From NCBI GenBank assembly GCA_013339895.1, contig JABACO010000014.1, forward strand, positions 2,290,490 to 2,354,489: a stretch of 64,000 bases of DNA, in the 5' to 3' direction. Positions 59,280-64,000 of this stretch are shown here, in pieces. The stretch's first letter is position 1. Each line of letters opens with the position of its first letter. The notes beneath the pieces are model-generated. The model saw nothing but the letters and a program-made list of their open reading frames with translations. It was not told the origin of the DNA and made no database searches. The position numbers and the translations under genes were made by a program. The DNA is from Ephydatia muelleri. Its lineage: Eukaryota > Porifera > Demospongiae > Spongillida > Spongillidae.

Positions 59280-60820
59280 GCGCATGAATGAAACCTTTTT
59301 CTTTTTTCACCGTATTATTTCCTGCATGAAATATTGTCACAGAGAAGTTCACAGTTATGGAGATACTATCGTTAAACACCTTTTTTATCTTTTTTTTTTT
59401 CCCCGTGGTGGGGCTGTACAGTGACAAAATTATGATACGAACCACATTGCATTCACCGTGAAATCATTTTGGGACTCACTTTTTTTTTAATGTTCAATCA
59501 AACAGTAATTTTACAGTGGATTTTAAAATGAAGGGGTATGTTTTCTTTTCTGGTGTATACATAACCATGCTGTGGAGCAAGCCCGTTCTGAAGGTACAGT
59601 CGAGGCTAGGAGAGCTAGATACCAGTTTGGCAACATAAGGGAAATAGAATTCACCACTCTATGCGGTATCCCAACAGCATGATACTGAGGACGGTATTGG
59701 TTCCTGAGTCGCCAACAACGCGGCCTCAACTCGATAACTATATGATTGTTGACAAATAATTGTTCAAAGTGATATAGACAATATCGGCAAAGAACCATAT
59801 CGGGCAGCACAAGCTACAATACAGTTCCCAATAAAGGTGGATATGTGAGGATGGTAGGTTTTCCATGTGTGAATGTTGTAAAATCATTGCATGATTGGTA
59901 TAAAGGTGTGCTATATTAATGTATTGTGGGTGTTTGTCCATTTGTAGTGGGATTTGCTTGGGAGTTGTAGCTATCTAAAAGAATAATGTGCCCATAAAAT
60001 AGCATGCAAGCACTACAGCATTGGACGGCACTTTATGTGGTACACTTGTGAGAAATGTATTTAGACGCATATAAGATTATTAACAGTGTGTCACTGTGAT
60101 GGGGTATACAGACCTATTTTGATAGGCCTTGATTTGGATTCATGCATTGCTTAAATACTGCTGAAATGTAGTTCATTTTTTGGTGAGGGTAAGTGATACC
60201 TGTTTAATTTTTTTTAATGGAACAATTAAAAATTGTAGCTTTTTCTTCTTGATCATGAGGTGGTGGCAGTACCACCAAATTTTGGTCCTTACAATCAATA
60301 GCAGTCCGTTCATCAGTTTTGATATATACATGTAGCTAGCTCCCATCTGCCTCAAGTTCAACTCTCAAGATAAAGTTATTTACAGCACAGTAGATGTGGG
60401 TCTCATATAAAACACCTTCATTAGTACCTTGCAAAAGATGCTCCTTCGCTGTGCATTGAAAAAGGTGAATCAACATTCACAAATAACTACTGATCTACAG
60501 TCCTGGGTCGTGTACAGGTGATGGAAATAGTGTGCACTCCATGGATGCACAATGTTTCATTTAACATCAACTTTTTTTTCAATGATGCATACTGATGCTC
60601 CAAATTGTAAAAACAAAGCAAAAGCACACAATGGCTAGCTAATAATGCATGCAGTATAATATTTAATTGTATGTGGAGTAAACACCAAAGTAAACATTTT
60701 AGTGTGTACACAGCTGAGTCTGTCAGCTGTTCACTCAGCAGAAGTCAGGAAGAGGTGACCCAGAAGTGCAATGAGTTGTTAACGTGCAGGGTTTGTATCC
60801 AAATGCCTGTATAGATATAT
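59280..60820. other. Gene-free stretch
   Basis: AT-rich sequence with A/T homopolymers; no exon, RNA gene or defined repeat was recognised between the two copies of the duplicated segment. Confidence 0.55.
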
Positions 60821-60824
60821 GCAG

Positions 60825-61345
60825 CCTACATGCGGTCAAGGCTCAACATACTTCAAATTAGGCCACCAGATTTGCTGTGAGGTCTTTGTTACCAAAGAAC
60901 TGTCCCACATATAGGATGAACTTGACACTGGTCAGAGCCAAAGCATGGGCCATGAAACACAAACATACAGTCCTAGGACTTTGAGTGACCCTGCTTAGCA
61001 TGCAAATGTATGTAATATTAACATGCAATATTCCGCAGAGCGAGCAGTCACTATGCATTTTAAAAAAATTACTTCCCCATTACAAGCGTATGATTATCTT
61101 ATATACATTGCAGGAGGATGTGAATGTGTATATGGAATGGTCCACTTGCTGTCTCCAGAAAAAAACTTATGATTATGAGGTCCGGCACAGTACCTTCCAT
61201 AGAAGTGTATAGCACGACATATGTTGTACATGCATGTCAGCTTTGCAATTTGTGACTAGTAGATTGTGATAAATTTGTTGACAAATAACTGAATGGTTAA
61301 AAATAAAGTCTGCGTTGCAAATTGCTACTATAGACGATTGTGGTG
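60825..61345 (+). repeat. Duplicated segment, right copy
   Basis: Diverged copy of 58720-59270. The exon-like part (61112-61200, after a ttgcag acceptor) is shortened and no longer open, which suggests the left copy is the better preserved one or that both are pieces of a repeat. Confidence 0.6.
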
Positions 61346-61499
61346 AAAGAACAAGTGAATACATTATGTAGTTGGAGGTGGCCTCACATAATTAGGGTGA
61401 AATGGAAATAAATTGAATTCACAATCTCAGCACCAAGTAACTCAAAGTTAGGGATAGAGGAAGATGGGATTGAATCGGGGAACTGGGATAGGTCTCCAG

Positions 61500-61780
61500 C
61501 GCCAAACAGTTCACATTTTTTTTAGGTTAATGTGTAAACCAAGCGATGGCCCCTGCTGTTGGAGGATGGTGAGGGCTCGGTGGACTGACTGAGAGTGGCC
61601 GGCGAGAATGCCATCATCGATGTACCAGCATTGTGAAAGAACGCTTGAGCACTCCTTATCATCAGCAATGGATAACATTTATTTGTGAAGAACTAGTGCA
61701 AAAAAAGAGAAACCAAGAGGATCGATCACCTTGATGAACACCCTGCTGTGAGGACAATGAAGTTGGGCCTTTTACTAAGT
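61500..61780 (-). mobile_element. Reverse-transcriptase fragment (fossil)
   Basis: The minus strand encodes a piece of a reverse-transcriptase palm with the YIDDGILAGHSQSV active-site box and a GPSLGLHIN block that usually follows it. Only about 90 residues' worth remains and it is broken. The family cannot be fixed from so little sequence. It lies head to head with the LINE to its right. Confidence 0.6.
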
Positions 61781-61846
61781 TGGACCTTTATTTAGATCCC
61801 AATGAGCTACACACTGCCATAAAATGGTGGCTCCTGCACGCTTCAG

Positions 61847-64000
61847 AATGGTCTTACACAAGTTGTTGATTGTCCTACACATGGCCCAAATTGTATTGAC
61901 CTTGTCTTTGCTTCGAACCCATGTTTAATCCATGACTTAGCAGTTGTTGAGCCTTTCTCCAGTACCTGTGATCATAGCGCAGTGGACTTCTCAATCCTTT
62001 GTCCTGGTATACCTAAACCCAATCATAGTCCTTGTTTTCGAGACTTTAGACATGCTGACTACCCTTCTCTTATATCGTATCTATCAGGTGTTGATTGGTT
62101 ATTACTTTACAATACCAGTCTAAATGCAGATGAATTCTGGACTAAAATATCACAAGTTTTGGAGTATTCAGTCTCTCAATTTGTACCTCTTTCTCGTATT
62201 CATCCTAGGAAATCTTCTGTTCCAAAGCACATTCGTTCCTTACTTCTAAAGAAAAAATACTGGTACCCAAGAATAAGCTGATATATCGACAGTATGCTAA
62301 ACAATACGATGATGCAGTCAAGTCTTATTACTCTTTAAGGGAGCTTGATATTGCTAAAAGCAAGAACATATCTAGATTTTATACCTATGCTAACTCCAAA
62401 CTTAATAATAGTGTGGGTATACCTCCACTATTGAGTAATGATGGTACTTTGGCTATTGAAGATTGTGACAAATGTGAACTTCTCAATAAATACTTTGTTT
62501 CTGTTTTTACTAAAGACAATGGCAAACCCCAACATTTTCCTCTTCGTATACAAAGTACAAAGTCTCTAAATATCATTAGTTTTACTTATGACAAAGTGTT
62601 GAGATCTCTTAGGAACCTACCAAACAAATGCTCTAAAACTCCTGATGGTTTTCCGGCATTTTTTCTGAAGTCTATTGCTCCCGCAATAGCATTCCCTCTA
62701 AGTTGTCTGTTTACTATGTCTATGGAAAGCAGTATCTTACCTGCTGTTTGGAAAGTCGGTTATGTGTGTCCAATTTTTAAAAAGGGTGCTCGTCAACTTC
62801 CTAGTAACTATCGCCCTGTTTCTATGACCAGCATATGTTGTAAAGTGATGGAATCTATTATTTCTGAATCAATGGTTCATTTCCTCAGGGTAAATGGTCT
62901 GTTATCAAAAGATCAGCATGGTTTTCTACCCAAAAGGTCTACTTGTACTCAACTTTTAGTAACACTAAATGAAATGTCATTGCTATCTGATGCTAAGATG
63001 CAGGTTGATGCAGTTTATATAGATTTTGCTAAGGCATTTGATTCCGTCTCGCATCAAAAGCTTCTACTAAAGTTAGAATCTTACGGTTTCCATTCTCATC
63101 TGCTTGCTTGGATAAAGTCGTTTCTTAGTAATCGATATCAACATGTCTACATAGGTTCAAATTTGTCGACCCCACTACCTGTCATTAGTGGCGTTCCTCA
63201 GGGTTCTGTCTTAGGTCCACTTCTTTTTCTCATATATATTAACGACCTTCCAGATTGTTTGTCATCACCTGTTAAAGCTAAAATCTTCGCTGATGATACT
63301 AAAATTTATTTTCATCATTCTACTGGGGATACATCTCCATTTGTAAGTTCATTATCTGCATTTTGTGATTGGGCATCTAATTGGCAACTTAGCATTGCCT
63401 TTCAAAAATGCAATGTCATCTCCTTTGGAAAGCAAATATCTGATACATCATACTCATTATGTGGGATAACCTTAGAGCAAGTATCTTATATTCGTGATCT
63501 TGGTGTTTATGTTTCATCAGATTTTAAACCTGGAATTCATTGCTCATCCATTACGGTCAAAGCGTATTCTAGATGTTCTCTACTTCTAAAAGGTTTCCAT
63601 ACTAGTGATGTCAGCATTCTATTACGTGTATTTAAAACCTACGTTAGGCCACTTTTAGAATTCAACACTCCAGTCTGGAATCCTTGGCTGTTTAAAGATA
63701 TTGAACATATAGAAGGAGTACAGCGTTACTTCACACGAGAAATTTATAAACGTGCAAGGCTTCCTCGCATGGATTATGCATCCAGGTTAGCAAATCTTAA
63801 TTTGTCATCATTAGAATATCGTCGTATCTATTTTGACCTTACAATGTGTTACAAAATTGTGAATAAGCTTTTGGATATTGATGCAGCTGAGATGTTTACA
63901 GTCATTTCAAACGTTCATTCCACTCGTGGGAATTCATACAGGCTCCAGTCGGTCACCATACCTCGTCATGATTTTCGGCTATACTTGTTTTCATCTCGGG
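61847..64000 (+). mobile_element. 5'-truncated LINE (CR1/Jockey-like non-LTR retrotransposon)
   Basis: 61847-62281 encodes the C-terminal end of an apurinic endonuclease (PTHGPNCIDLVFAS, then CDHSAVDF). After a one-base slip in the A-run at 62252-62257, an open frame continues from about 62260 to the window end. It carries reverse-transcriptase boxes NYRPVSMTSICCK, YIDFAKAFDSVSHQKL, GVPQGSVLGPLLFLIYIN, the catalytic FADDT (63285-63299) and a C-terminal RPLLEFNTPVWNP / EGVQRYFTR segment typical of CR1/Jockey-type LINEs. The RT frame is intact as far as seen, so the copy is young. The 5' end (endonuclease N-terminus and any ORF1) is missing, and the 3' end lies outside. Confidence 0.9.

Overview
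This is eukaryotic, almost certainly animal, DNA: most coding sequence lies in many short exons with GT/AG borders, and the rest is introns packed with CA/TG microsatellites, foldback elements, a LINE and tyrosine-recombinase (DIRS-type) retroelement fossils. A giant RNF213-like gene, a fibrillar-collagen-like fragment and frequent catgtacatgta-type words fit a marine invertebrate; a sponge is my best guess, but the window alone does not prove it.

Layout. 1-795 is a near-identical inverted copy of 7471-8263 and ends on a scaffold gap of exactly 1000 N (796-1795); it looks like an assembly artefact. 1826-3055 (+) holds scattered exons of a small multi-pass membrane protein. 3.06-6.4 kb is non-coding with a foldback element. 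From 54,900 down to 6,588 on the minus strand runs one huge gene of about 44 recognisable exons, roughly 4,800 codons, encoding an RNF213-type dynein-like AAA+ protein. Read 5' to 3' it has: N-terminal exons (54.9-53.9 kb), a helical stalk region (47.0-39.0 kb, including a 1.8 kb exon), a first P-loop (38.7-37.8 kb), the AAA3 Walker A exon (34.7-35.0 kb), AAA3 Walker B and the complete AAA4 (20.3-18.7 kb), the large region after AAA4 (18.7-12.8 kb, including a 2.0 kb exon), the C-terminal domain (10.0-7.4 kb), then a short acidic repeat linker and a C-terminal SAM domain (7.39-6.59 kb). I could find neither the RING nor the RZ zinc finger of vertebrate RNF213.

The introns carry the repeats. 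The 14 kb intron at 20.4-34.4 kb splits the AAA3 ATPase site and contains an almost complete DIRS-type fossil (28.3-33.05 kb), a shorter relative (23.5-24.2 kb), a 688-bp near-perfect foldback (25.28-25.97 kb) and a tandem array built around CA repeats. The 47.0-53.9 kb intron holds a second DIRS-type fragment and two of three copies of an unclassified 1.3-1.6 kb repeat.

Upstream of the giant gene, 55.6-58.6 kb contains a decayed or error-ridden collagen fragment (minus strand) between two blocks of one minisatellite, plus a foldback element. 58.7-61.4 kb contains a tandemly duplicated, unrecognised exon-like sequence, followed by a reverse-transcriptase fossil and a 5'-truncated LINE that runs off the right end.

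The RNF213-like gene is the functional centre. RNF213 proteins in vertebrates are interferon-linked antimicrobial ATPases and E3 ligases. A version with a SAM tail and without visible zinc fingers would be a new architecture. Several single-base frame breaks, some in homopolymers, must first be separated from assembly error.
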